64,000 nucleotides of DNA from Vibrio nigripulchritudo ATCC 27043. GTDB lineage: Bacteria; Pseudomonadota; Gammaproteobacteria; Enterobacterales; Vibrionaceae. Below are positions 54,239 to 62,959 of this stretch, in pieces. The DNA is taken from NCBI RefSeq assembly GCF_000222685.1, contig NZ_AFWJ01000300.1, forward strand, positions 32,856 to 96,855. Reading direction: 5' to 3'. The position numbers were made by a program, and so were the translations under genes. The notes below the pieces were generated by a model, which was not told the origin of the DNA, made no database searches, and saw nothing but the letters and a program-made list of their open reading frames with translations. Every line of letters begins with the position of its first letter. The first letter of the stretch is position 1.

Positions 54239-57200
54239 ATGAAACAAAAAGGAATATTTTATTTAATATATGCAGTGATGATCTCCATGGTCATCACTGC
54301 ATGTGGAGGCGGTGGAGGTGATGATGGAACAAGCCAATCCGTCAGTGATACCTCTAGAAAAGGCAGCTTACAACTTGTGCTGAAAGATGAAACGAATGCC
54401 AGCCAGTTTGAAACTGTTTCAGTTGAATCTGCTCAACGGACGTCTCGGGCTTTTGGCTTTGAAAGTCAATCATCTGGGGTTAACTCATTCTCATCTCAAT
54501 CTGCAGTGGAAAGTAGCTCATTATCCCCTGGCTCAGTAACAACAAATGAACCAGCTCTCGATCTAAATCTGGACACATTCAGAATTAAAGGAGAGGGACC
54601 TGCTGGCGAATCATTTAATACCGTCGTCAGGGGTCGTGGGGCACGTCAAATTGAAGGGCTGGTCGCGGGGAACTGGACCATCACAGTTATTGCACAAGAT
54701 GTTAACGGCTTAGAATTTGCGCGTGGTAGCCAAGCTGTGACAGTACGACCTTCGGAAGTAACTCCTTCATTTATCGAGGTAGTTATGGCTCAAGGTAAAG
54801 GTAGTTTTGACTTTGCGATTGAGTGGCCAAAAAACATTGCATTGACACCTAAAGTTACAGCAGAGCTGCGCTCAACGAGCGGTAACGTGGTTTCTGTACT
54901 GGATACAAATGTAACTTCGAAAGATGCAAATAACTGGGTGGCAAGTGCTTCATTAAGTAATCAGGTAGATTCAGGTTATTATGCGTTGGTGTTTACTATT
55001 CACGACGGTAACTCCACCAATGCTAAAGCGCATTTAGCGACAGGTTTTGCTGAGACGGTTCGTATTATTAAAGGACAGTCAACTTCGGTAAAACAAACGT
55101 TGAAAGGAGTGAAAGGTGTTGGTGAAATTGATCTGAATATTGAGCTTAAGGTAAACAACTCACTTCCTATTGAAATTACGAATGCTGATGTATTACCAAG
55201 TTCGTTTGCGTTTGATACAGCGACGAGTTACACCGTTGAAGCCGATGTTCCTAGTTCAGATTCTAGCCACGGCAACATTGTAAAAACTTGGTATCTAAAC
55301 GGTCAGTTGGTAGGGATAGGACCAACATTTACGATCGACCCTGCCAATACCCCTCTGGTGAACAACTACTTTGGTCATTACCTCAAAGGCCACTATCGCT
55401 TAGATGTGATAGGTGTTACGCCGACGGGTGAGAGAAGTGGATCGGCGAGATATGAATTTTCAGTAACGGGTGATCAAATTTCCATTGGTCAAAAAGGATC
55501 AATTGTTGGTCAAGTCTTCCTGAACCTTGCTAGTTCTAAACCACATTCAAGCTCTGTCAGCAACCTTGAAGTGAACCTTAAAAATGACACGGGTGTGGTT
55601 ATTCAAGGTGCAGTTGGACTCTTGGACTCCAACGGAAAATTTGGCGGTCAAGACATTCCGGCTGGCGATTATGCGTTAGAGATAAAATTGGGAGAATCTT
55701 ATCTTCCTTACCATGCGCCAGTTACGATTGAGCCTGGGGTTTTAACAGATCTGGATATTATTCAGCTATTACCAGGGTCTACCTCTTCTGTATCAGCTAC
55801 AGCGGCGTCAAGTATCCCACTCGGGAATGGTGCATCTATCTCGTTTCCTGCGAACGCCTTTACGGGTGTGACGAGCGGTAATGTTACGGTTTCTCATCGT
55901 TCAGTTAATCCTTCAGACTCTGCTTTCCTAGAAGCTTTCCCTGGCGGCTTTACTGGAATTGAAACAGATGCTAATGGTGTCCCAACAGGTGAAGCTGAAA
56001 TAATTTCATTTGGTGTTATCGGCGCAGATATAAGAGACGCTTCTGGAAACGAGGTTACATTAGCATCACCAGCAACAATCAAAATTAAAGTAGCAAACCC
56101 TGCAACGGCACCTACATCACTGCCATTGTGGCACTTAAATGAATCCACTGGTAAATGGACGCAAAAAGGTGTCGCAAACCTTGATGGTGACCATTATGTA
56201 GGCACAGTTGAGCATTTCAGCTGGTGGAACTTTGATTACTCATGTGGTCCGGAGGGTGCATTACGTTGTCCCTATATAAGTGTAAGCTTTGACGTAGTTG
56301 ACGTACACGGAAACCCTGTTCCATATGCAAAGGTTAAAGTGTCAGGATCGGGTACTTTTGCATCTCAGAAAACAGTGACCGCAAATAGTTTAGGTAAAGC
56401 ATATGCAAGCCTAATGTTCTCACCACAAGCGATTGAGGATAAATGGGAATCAATTTCATACTCCATTTCTGCACAACAAAGTCGACCGAATGCGAATGGA
56501 ACACTTCTGAGCAGTAAACCGACTTCAATGGAGTTTTACCTAGATCATGCTTCAGGTCGAAGTAAGCGTTACACCAAAAAAATCGTTTTAGGAGAAGATG
56601 CCCCTTACCTAACCGTAAAGTCAAAGTACCGTGATATTGAGAACCAAGATGTATGGAGAGCTATCGAGAATGATAGCGCGCCAATCAAAGTTATTCAGCC
56701 AACTGGGTCTGCGACTAGCTCTGAAACGGGTATAGAAATTAAAAACTCAGGTAAGTCTGAGCTGACTATTTCTGGTTTCAACTTCCGAACTACAGATGGA
56801 AAGAGCTTGCCTTCCGACTGGTCACTGAGTGTTAGCAACTTGCCTCCAAAACTGGATCCAGAAAATACACATATTTTCAACGTTAAGTATCAAGGTACCG
56901 ATTGGGATCTAGCTCGAGCGACATTGGAGATTGTAAGTGATGACCCAACAGGGAATGCTCTTATTCCTTTAGTTGCTGTGCCTACTCCAATTCCAGGTCA
57001 CAGAGCCATTGTCATTGAAAACAAAACACTTTCTACCATGTCGACATTTAGTGGTCGTGTAGGTTATAGCACAATGTTAGATCCGTATGCTCCTAGCAAT
57101 CCGTACGCACCGTCTAACCCTTATGCCCCTACAAACCCATACGCACCAACAAATCCATATGCGCCTGCGGACCCTTACGCTGAGCCGAAGACGATTCAAT

Positions 57201-57658
57201 CGTTCTATGGATATAGCTCGAACTCCTCTTCCAGTGCTCAGAAGGGTTCGAGTACTTATGGTCCTTACGAGTACCGTGCGCTATTTGCATTTGATTTAAC
57301 TGCTATTCCAACAAATGCGAGAATCTTGAGTGCGAGATTGGAGAACAATCGAAATGTAGGCAATGCGGTTAATTTGTATGAAGGTACACAATCAGAATAC
57401 CCGAACAACGAATCTGCAAAAGAGGACTTCGAATTTAGATGTGATGTAGGTATTGCACCTGAAAATTGCCCTCTGGGTCAGTTAGCAACTGGTAACTCGC
57501 CAGTGAAATTGAACTTCGGTGAACGTGGTATTGAAGAAATTCGCGATGCTATAAACAGCGGAGAAATCTTGAAAATTTCAGCATCTATTGCTGATGAAAC
57601 TGGGTACCAGTGGTTTAGGTTCCAAGATTTAAAACTGGTTATCGAATTCGGTTATTAA
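54239..57658 (+). CDS. Large surface lipoprotein with beta domains and NPYAP repeats
   Basis: A 1139-residue protein with a lipoprotein signal peptide ending MVITAC (lipidated Cys near residue 22), followed by GGGGG. Several beta-sandwich stretches follow, including a carboxypeptidase-regulatory-like segment (about 420-510, KGSIVGQVFLNL...GDYALEIKLG) and a ZU5-like or large extracellular segment with GNVTVSHRSVNPSDSAF. A proline/tyrosine linker of (S/T)NPYAP repeats spans about residues 948-982. The C-terminal ~150 residues resemble a DNRLRE-type domain (ALFAFDLTAIPTNARILSARL). The architecture suggests a surface-exposed matrix or adhesion protein. I do not recognise a named homologue. Confidence 0.7.
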   Translation: MKQKGIFYLIYAVMISMVITACGGGGGDDGTSQSVSDTSRKGSLQLVLKDETNASQFETVSVESAQRTSRAFGFESQSSGVNSFSSQSAVESSSLSPGSVTTNEPALDLNLDTFRIKGEGPAGESFNTVVRGRGARQIEGLVAGNWTITVIAQDVNGLEFARGSQAVTVRPSEVTPSFIEVVMAQGKGSFDFAIEWPKNIALTPKVTAELRSTSGNVVSVLDTNVTSKDANNWVASASLSNQVDSGYYALVFTIHDGNSTNAKAHLATGFAETVRIIKGQSTSVKQTLKGVKGVGEIDLNIELKVNNSLPIEITNADVLPSSFAFDTATSYTVEADVPSSDSSHGNIVKTWYLNGQLVGIGPTFTIDPANTPLVNNYFGHYLKGHYRLDVIGVTPTGERSGSARYEFSVTGDQISIGQKGSIVGQVFLNLASSKPHSSSVSNLEVNLKNDTGVVIQGAVGLLDSNGKFGGQDIPAGDYALEIKLGESYLPYHAPVTIEPGVLTDLDIIQLLPGSTSSVSATAASSIPLGNGASISFPANAFTGVTSGNVTVSHRSVNPSDSAFLEAFPGGFTGIETDANGVPTGEAEIISFGVIGADIRDASGNEVTLASPATIKIKVANPATAPTSLPLWHLNESTGKWTQKGVANLDGDHYVGTVEHFSWWNFDYSCGPEGALRCPYISVSFDVVDVHGNPVPYAKVKVSGSGTFASQKTVTANSLGKAYASLMFSPQAIEDKWESISYSISAQQSRPNANGTLLSSKPTSMEFYLDHASGRSKRYTKKIVLGEDAPYLTVKSKYRDIENQDVWRAIENDSAPIKVIQPTGSATSSETGIEIKNSGKSELTISGFNFRTTDGKSLPSDWSLSVSNLPPKLDPENTHIFNVKYQGTDWDLARATLEIVSDDPTGNALIPLVAVPTPIPGHRAIVIENKTLSTMSTFSGRVGYSTMLDPYAPSNPYAPSNPYAPTNPYAPTNPYAPADPYAEPKTIQSFYGYSSNSSSSAQKGSSTYGPYEYRALFAFDLTAIPTNARILSARLENNRNVGNAVNLYEGTQSEYPNNESAKEDFEFRCDVGIAPENCPLGQLATGNSPVKLNFGERGIEEIRDAINSGEILKISASIADETGYQWFRFQDLKLVIEFGY
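57080..57184 (+). repeat. In-frame 15-base repeats encoding (D/N)PYAP
   Basis: Six to seven units of about 15 bases, encoding DPYAPS, NPYAPS, NPYAPT and ending DPYAEP. Synonymous differences between units (tatgct, tacgca, tatgcc) show they are not freshly expanded. Because the unit is a multiple of three, copy-number change would not shift the frame. Confidence 0.85.
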
Positions 57659-57672
57659 ATTTATCTCATTAT

Positions 57673-57698
57673 AAGGGAGCACTATGCTCCCTTCTTTT
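57673..57698 (+). terminator. Hairpin overlapping the start of the ligase-like gene
   Basis: AAGGGAGC (57673-57680) pairs perfectly with GCTCCCTT (57686-57693) around ACTAT, then CTTTT. It looks like a terminator for the lipoprotein gene. It also contains the ATG at 57684 in its loop and stem and buries the only good ribosome site (GGGAG), so it could instead limit translation of the next gene. Confidence 0.55.
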
Positions 57699-59405
57699 AC
57701 AATTATGTCTAGATTGATTAAACAATTTACATATCGAGATAGCGGCATTTGGCTGGTGCTTTTACCTATCACCATTGCTATCACGACATGTGTCCATTGG
57801 AATGGATACTTTTATAGTCATGACGTACCTAAATGGCTATTTATCGATGTACTATTGTCGATGTTCGTTCTTTCAAATCTAAGGAAATTGGCTTGTAAGT
57901 TATCCTACATAAGCTTTTTATTTGGCGCTACGGCGTATTGGATTGTGACCAGCTTTGTTTGGTCTAGTCATGTTTACGCTGGTATTGAGTTTCTATTTCG
58001 CTTTGTGTTATTTGGTCTTTCCTTTTCACTACTTGTAACGATTTACAACAGAGAACAGCGCAAAAATTTACTGCTAAGCTCTTCGGTGCTTTCTGCCACT
58101 CTTTTCTCTATTACTTTTTTTATCGAACGTTGGATGAATATTCCTGTGAATAATGGTGCGTTCACACCAATTGGATTTACTAACAATGCAGGACATATTT
58201 TCAACATCTGGATTCCGGCTCTATGCTATATCGCATGGTGTAACAGATTTAGGTTTGTATGGTTACTGGGAGTTTCTTTCGTCTTATTAAGCGTGCTGCA
58301 CGTTCTGAATATCTCCCATATCAGAACTACCGTTATTGCTCTGGCTTTGGGTGGGCTTGTTTTTCTACTCTTGCAGTCAAGACATTTGTTTAAGCGAGGC
58401 AACCTATCTCTTCGAATGCCGCTGGTGGTTATTGGAATTGCATTATTAGTAGGGAATTCCACTTCACAATCATCATTTGCTCTTCCTCATACACTTTCTG
58501 CTTCAGTTAGTGCTATTGAAGAGCCCTTAGATAGCTATCGCCCTAGGCTAAATATGGTTCTCAATAGTTGGGATATGCTAAAGGAAAATCCATTTGGAGT
58601 AGGGGCAAACAATTTTGAGTTCCAGCATCCAGAGTACGCAAAAGTTGGCACTCATCAGGCTTCTGAATACGTAAGTGAAAAACAAATATTAAAAACACCG
58701 CATAACTTTCTAGCCAAGGTATTTACCGAACTCGGTTGGATCGGTGGAATCTTGTTTTCGCTAATCTACCTATGGCTTATCGTTAAAGCTTTCCAATTAA
58801 CGATAGCAGAACCCAAATTTTGGTGGGTATTTGTCGCGCTATTCGCCTTTTTAACCCATTCACTTTTGAGCCAAGTTTTTCTCTCTCCGATGAGCTACAT
58901 ATTTGCAATACTGCTGTTTGCTGTACTTATTAGAGACAAACAAGAAGCAACTACAACGGAACGGAGTAACAAGTTCGCTTTACCCTCGATGGCAATATTT
59001 GCACTCATTGTGCCCGCATTGAGCTTCATAACCACAGTTTCTCATTTTTACCACTATCAGGGGGTCTCAAGCCAAAACATAGAAAAACTGGAGAAGTCAG
59101 TTTCCATTTATCCGGGAAATGAAGCAGCATGGCTTGAGTTGTCTATGGCGTACTTTTATGGTCCTAAGGATTTGGATTCAGCGATAACTGCTTCGGAGAG
59201 TTTTCTTTCTCTCAACCCCAATCATATATACGGTCGTCATTTCTACGGTATGTTACTTGTCTACAACAAAGACTGCGCGAAAGCTGTTCAAACATTAGGT
59301 GGGTTGCTTAAGTACTACCCGAGTTACAAAAAAGCTGAACATTTATTCAACCAGGCGCAAGATTGTAGCCTGCGTCAGCAAAATGAGTTACTGAGCTCTC
59401 GATAA
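57684..59405 (+). CDS. O-antigen ligase/PglL-like membrane protein with C-terminal TPR
   Basis: A protein of 573 residues from ATG 57684; an internal ATG at 57705 (MSRLIKQ) is an alternative, because the first lies in a hairpin. About ten to twelve membrane helices cover residues 20-430. The Wzy_C-type periplasmic loop holds SYRPRLNMVLNSWDMLKENPFG-like residues and HNFLAKVFTELGWIGG, with the His and Arg expected in O-antigen ligases and protein O-glycosyltransferases. The C-terminus (about 460-560) has TPR-like helices. It could glycosylate a pilin or the adjacent lipoprotein, or ligate a surface glycan. This is inference. Confidence 0.75.
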   Translation: MLPSFTIMSRLIKQFTYRDSGIWLVLLPITIAITTCVHWNGYFYSHDVPKWLFIDVLLSMFVLSNLRKLACKLSYISFLFGATAYWIVTSFVWSSHVYAGIEFLFRFVLFGLSFSLLVTIYNREQRKNLLLSSSVLSATLFSITFFIERWMNIPVNNGAFTPIGFTNNAGHIFNIWIPALCYIAWCNRFRFVWLLGVSFVLLSVLHVLNISHIRTTVIALALGGLVFLLLQSRHLFKRGNLSLRMPLVVIGIALLVGNSTSQSSFALPHTLSASVSAIEEPLDSYRPRLNMVLNSWDMLKENPFGVGANNFEFQHPEYAKVGTHQASEYVSEKQILKTPHNFLAKVFTELGWIGGILFSLIYLWLIVKAFQLTIAEPKFWWVFVALFAFLTHSLLSQVFLSPMSYIFAILLFAVLIRDKQEATTTERSNKFALPSMAIFALIVPALSFITTVSHFYHYQGVSSQNIEKLEKSVSIYPGNEAAWLELSMAYFYGPKDLDSAITASESFLSLNPNHIYGRHFYGMLLVYNKDCAKAVQTLGGLLKYYPSYKKAEHLFNQAQDCSLRQQNELLSSR

Positions 59406-59408
59406 ATT

Positions 59409-59431
59409 GACTGGTCTCATTGAGACCAGTC
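59409..59431. terminator. Strong inverted repeat between converging genes
   Basis: GACTGGTCTCA (59409-59419) and TGAGACCAGTC (59421-59431) form an 11-bp repeat with a one-base centre. No good T run follows on either strand, so termination is likely but not certain. Confidence 0.5.
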
Positions 59432-59445
59432 TCAAACAAGTCAAT

Positions 59446-60420
59446 CTAATTCGTCGACACTGGCTTGGAACGCATTCTTGAAACGGTTTCGCGTTCGGCG
59501 CGTTTGCATCTTTGTGGGGGTAAGCTTTGGTCGAGAAGCTTGAGATCTTCCATGACCATTTCACCCATATTAAGAAACGCGACATCCAAAGCGCCTGCTC
59601 GGTGGGCGGATCGGACAAAGCCTTCCAGGTTGCGAACCGGATGGTCTAAGGGTAGGGGTTCTTCAGGGAACACATCACTGGCTGCGATGATGTGTTTTGA
59701 CTCAACAGCGTCCATCAAATCTTCAAAGTTGACGATGTTAGCCCGGCTGAGAAGAATAAACGCGGAGCCTGCTTTCATCTTGCTGAAAGCACTCTTATTC
59801 AGAAAATGTTGGTTCTCGCTGGTTACGGAGGCAACAACAAAAATCACATCACTTGTCGATAGCAACGTATCCAGATCAGCGGGTGTGACTTCGTGTTCTT
59901 TAAGAAGAGATTCCGGTAACCATGGATCGTAGGACTGAACTTTCGCCCGAAATCCTTTAAGCAGTTGATTGAGTGCTTTGCCTAAATCACCAAAACCAAT
60001 GATTCCGACGGTAGCGCCCGATAGCAGACTGGCATTTGTATTTCCGTCGCCTCCCCAAAGTTCATTACCTTCTCTGAACATCAGGTCAGCGTTGATCAGA
60101 TCTCTTTTCAACGCTAAGGCGAGTGCCACTCCAAGTTCAGCCACGGGAAGTGCGAATACCTGACCCGTTGTGACGACATGAATCCCCCTTTCGAATAGCA
60201 GAGGGTAGGGCATGTTATCGATAAGGTTACTCTCGACGTTAAAAATGCAGCGTAATTTTGACGCCTTCTGAATGAATTGCTCATCCAGTGGTGGCTGACC
60301 AATGATGTAGGTGATCTCAGAAATAATGTCATCGTTGAGGTCATTCACATCCTCACTTTCCATCTCAAGAATTCTGTATTGTTCAAAGAGCTGGGCTTTT
60401 CGTTCTGGTGAGAAAATCAA
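59446..60420 (-). CDS. D-isomer-specific 2-hydroxyacid dehydrogenase
   Basis: A 324-residue NAD(P)-dependent oxidoreductase. The Rossmann motif is TVGIIGFGDLGKAL, the catalytic Arg is in LSRANIVNFEDL, the Glu in FPEEPLPLDHP, and the His in RSAHRAGAL. The usual RGxxVD is read here as RANIVN. It reduces a 2-keto acid or oxidises a D-2-hydroxy acid; the substrate is unknown. It is divergent from the LacI gene and its operators, so it may belong to the same carbohydrate system. The last ~25 residues are basic and not typical of the family. Confidence 0.82.
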   Translation of the reverse strand: MIFSPERKAQLFEQYRILEMESEDVNDLNDDIISEITYIIGQPPLDEQFIQKASKLRCIFNVESNLIDNMPYPLLFERGIHVVTTGQVFALPVAELGVALALALKRDLINADLMFREGNELWGGDGNTNASLLSGATVGIIGFGDLGKALNQLLKGFRAKVQSYDPWLPESLLKEHEVTPADLDTLLSTSDVIFVVASVTSENQHFLNKSAFSKMKAGSAFILLSRANIVNFEDLMDAVESKHIIAASDVFPEEPLPLDHPVRNLEGFVRSAHRAGALDVAFLNMGEMVMEDLKLLDQSLPPQRCKRAERETVSRMRSKPVSTN

Positions 60421-60628
60421 ATCCAGTGTTCTGGGGTAAGGTGCGCTTACGATGAGGGGCGGTTATCTAGCGTCATATCCATTTCCTTTAACCGTTAAAT
60501 TGAAACTGCCCAAGCTTGTTAAAAACATTGGGTTAAGAAGCAGCTATCCCCGGAAAAATGAATCAGTGGAATCCATGCACACTCAAATCATAGAAGAAAG
60601 CCGCTTGTTGCAAAATTGTAAAAAAATG

Positions 60629-60704
60629 AAAATAAATCGATTTACTTTTGGGTTGTTTGGTTATAATTTAACCCAAATGATAAAAAAGTAAATCGATTTA
60701 TTTT
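60629..60704 (+). promoter_or_regulatory. LacI-type operators flanking the lacI-family promoter
   Basis: Two copies of the palindrome AAATCGATTT lie at 60634-60643 and 60690-60699, 56 bases apart. They are set in opposite orientation with matching flanks (AAAATAAATCGATTTACTTTT and its reverse-complement counterpart). A TATAAT at 60662-60667 lies between them, with a weak -35 near 60641. Inner arms TTTGGGTT and AACCCAAA add to the symmetry. Central CG palindromes are typical of LacI-family operators. Autoregulation by looping is inferred. Confidence 0.65.
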
Positions 60705-60772
60705 TGAGGTTCTGCGTTCAGAGTTTAAGATGGTTCGAAGAGAATAATAGATATACCAGCAAAGGATTATGC

Positions 60773-61789
60773 ATGCCCCCATCGAAGAAAAGACCATCAA
60801 TTTACGACGTTGCGAAAATGGCATCGGTATCTCCGGCCACCGTCTCTAAAGTGCTTCATGGCGTAACAACCGTCAAAAAAGCTAACGTGGAGCGCATTAA
60901 CAACGCCATCGAGGTTCTAGGGTATCGACCTGATCCGATGGCATCGGACATGAGACGGGAAAAACGTCGAATTATTGGTGTTGTTGTCCCTGAACTGGCG
61001 GGAGAATTTTTTTCAAACCTTGTGGCAAACCTCGAAAGGTATGTGGAGAAACGGGGTTACACCATGGTCGCTATGTCGAGCAACGAATGTGAGTCTCGCG
61101 AGCAGCACCTGATTGAGCGGTTAGAGGACTGGCGTGTAGCGGGGATCGTGTTAGCACCAGTCACCAGCGAACAAGGCATGGGCTCTGTAATGCTGGAAAA
61201 GTCCGACATAGATGCGGTACTGATTGACCGTGTTACCGAAAACAAAACATTTGATACCGTCAGTGTTGATGACGTAAGTGCGAGTAAACAGGTGGCACAA
61301 AAGTTATGTGAAGACGGGCACAGACACATTGCCGTTGTTGGGATTAACAGAGACAGGGCGACGACAAAAAGAAGGGTAGAAGGGTTCTTGTCGGTGACTC
61401 GTAACTGGGATGAAAAAGTGACGGTCGACCTCATTCTTCCCGAAGACATTGGCGAACTAAAACAAACCCTGAGTGAATATCTGGACGATAAAAAGCCCAG
61501 CGCTATGTATTCACTGTTTGCAAAAAGCACATTGATGACTTTAACCGAGTTCCGGCGCAAACATATACATTGCCCTGATGATATCGGGCTAATCGGGTTT
61601 GATGATGCAGAGTGGATGCAGGTGACTTATCCGTCAGTGTCGGCAGTCATTCAGCCTGTAGAGCTTATTGCCAAGCGTGCAATTGGCGCGTTATTTAACA
61701 GAATTGAAGGTTTAAACACGTCAGCAACTGCGGTAATGGAGTATTGCGATGTCGTTTTTAGGGAGTCCACCAAAAAGGTGGAGCAGTAA
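60773..61789 (+). CDS. LacI-family transcriptional regulator
   Basis: ATG 60773 follows AAAGGA by six bases and gives 338 residues; a longer frame from 60704 lies in the promoter. The helix-turn-helix and hinge are at residues ~9-60 (SIYDVAKMASVSPATVSKVLHG, then GYRPDPMASDMRR). The effector-binding domain follows, with IIGVVVPELAGEFFSNL and IGLIGFDDAEWMQVTYPSVSAV. It likely represses the following binding-protein/permease/ATPase operon and itself, relieved by the imported sugar or its phosphate. Confidence 0.92.
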   Translation: MPPSKKRPSIYDVAKMASVSPATVSKVLHGVTTVKKANVERINNAIEVLGYRPDPMASDMRREKRRIIGVVVPELAGEFFSNLVANLERYVEKRGYTMVAMSSNECESREQHLIERLEDWRVAGIVLAPVTSEQGMGSVMLEKSDIDAVLIDRVTENKTFDTVSVDDVSASKQVAQKLCEDGHRHIAVVGINRDRATTKRRVEGFLSVTRNWDEKVTVDLILPEDIGELKQTLSEYLDDKKPSAMYSLFAKSTLMTLTEFRRKHIHCPDDIGLIGFDDAEWMQVTYPSVSAVIQPVELIAKRAIGALFNRIEGLNTSATAVMEYCDVVFRESTKKVEQ

Positions 61790-61897
61790 CGTTAGCAGAG
61801 GTATCAAGCCGGTTATCTGAGAATCAGATGATCAAGACTAGGAAGTCCGGAGCGATGTACACATTAATGCACGCTCCTAATCTCGAAGGAGTGAATT

Positions 61898-62887
61898 ATG
61901 CAATTCAGTAAATTCAAAAAAATAAACCGATTTATTTTTTGTTTTTCAGCACTTTCGGTAGCCATTAGCTCACCTTTAGCGCATGCAGATGGGGAAGTTG
62001 GCGTACTAATGAAAACCCTTTCCAACCCATTCTGGGGAGCCATGGGACAAGGGGTAGAGGATGCAGCAAAATCATCCGGCACACCTTACTTCATTCAGGC
62101 TGTTGAAAGTGATCAGGCGGCGGAATCTCAACTCAACGTGTGTAATACCATGTTGCAAAGAAAACCCAGTGCTTTGATCACTGCGGCAATTAACTCCACC
62201 AACTTATTGCCGTGCCTTTCTAAAGCGCAGGAGCGCGGTATTCCGGTTGTCGATCTGGACGGTAACTTAGACCCAGACATCCTCAAGCGAGCCAAAATCG
62301 ATATCGCATTCCAGATAGGTTCCGACAACATCGCTGCCGGTCAGCAAGCTGCTCAGTACCTGACAGAGCAACTGGGTTCGGGTGCGAAAGGTGCGGTACT
62401 CGTCATTGAAGGGCTGTCAGGCAACATTACTGGTCAAAAACGCGTGAATGGCTTCACCGATAAACTGAAGTCGATTGCTCCAGGGTTGAAAGTGGTTGCG
62501 AGCCTGCCGGGTGACTGGGACCGTGGTAAAGCGGCATCGATCACCAATGACATTCTGATTCGTCATCCAGACTTAGTCGGTATTTTTGCTGCAAACGACG
62601 GAATGGCGTTAGGTGCTGTGGAGTCTGTTTACGCAGCCGGTAAAGGCGGTCAAGTGACAGTTATTGGTGTAGATGGTAACTCGGATGCGGTGAAATCGAT
62701 CCAGTCTGGTCGCCTGAATGCGTCGATTGCACAATTACCTTATCTGGTTGGTAAGCAGGCAGTGGAACGCGTGAAGAAAATCATGAATGGTGAATCTACA
62801 GAAAGTGTTATCCACGTCCCAACGCTTGTATTGACGAAAGAAGTCATGGAGAGCGGTAAGGAACCGCTTTTAGAATTTGTTAAATAG
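61898..62887 (+). CDS. Periplasmic sugar-binding protein (RbsB-like)
   Basis: A 329-residue protein with a signal peptide (MQFSKFKKINRFIFCFSALS, cut near AHA, residue ~30) and a type 1 periplasmic-binding fold. Typical stretches are VGVLMKTLSNPFWGAMGQG, SALITAAINSTNLLPCL, RGIPVVDLDGNLD and VIGVDGNSDAVKSIQSG. CGAAGGAG precedes the ATG. It is followed by a permease and ATPase gene, and preceded by a LacI gene. The ligand is unknown; the D-ribose/D-allose group is closest by eye. Confidence 0.88.
   Translation: MQFSKFKKINRFIFCFSALSVAISSPLAHADGEVGVLMKTLSNPFWGAMGQGVEDAAKSSGTPYFIQAVESDQAAESQLNVCNTMLQRKPSALITAAINSTNLLPCLSKAQERGIPVVDLDGNLDPDILKRAKIDIAFQIGSDNIAAGQQAAQYLTEQLGSGAKGAVLVIEGLSGNITGQKRVNGFTDKLKSIAPGLKVVASLPGDWDRGKAASITNDILIRHPDLVGIFAANDGMALGAVESVYAAGKGGQVTVIGVDGNSDAVKSIQSGRLNASIAQLPYLVGKQAVERVKKIMNGESTESVIHVPTLVLTKEVMESGKEPLLEFVK
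61915..61941 (+). promoter_or_regulatory. Third LacI-type operator inside the binding-protein gene
   Basis: AAACCGATTT (61924-61933), flanked by AAAAT and ATTTTT, matches the two upstream operators with one base change. It lies in codons 9-13 of the binding-protein gene, encoding KKINRF of the signal peptide. An operator within the first codons would block transcription early. Confidence 0.55.
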
Positions 62888-62893
62888 ATAACT

Positions 62894-62927
62894 ACCCCGT
62901 TCAGTGCACAGTGGCTCTGTGCGGGGT
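62894..62927 (+). promoter_or_regulatory. Intercistronic hairpin after the binding-protein gene
   Basis: ACCCC and GCACAG on the left pair with CTGTGC and GGGGT on the right, with a short bulge and no T run. Such hairpins after binding-protein genes commonly protect the upstream mRNA and raise binding-protein output over the permease. Confidence 0.45.
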
Positions 62928-62959
62928 CACTTTCAATTGGAAAAACAAGGATGTATTTC

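Noticed and set aside
57080-57184. NPYAP repeats as a phase-variation switch
   Set aside because: The unit is 15 bases, a multiple of three, so gain or loss changes linker length but never the reading frame, and the units are already diverged.
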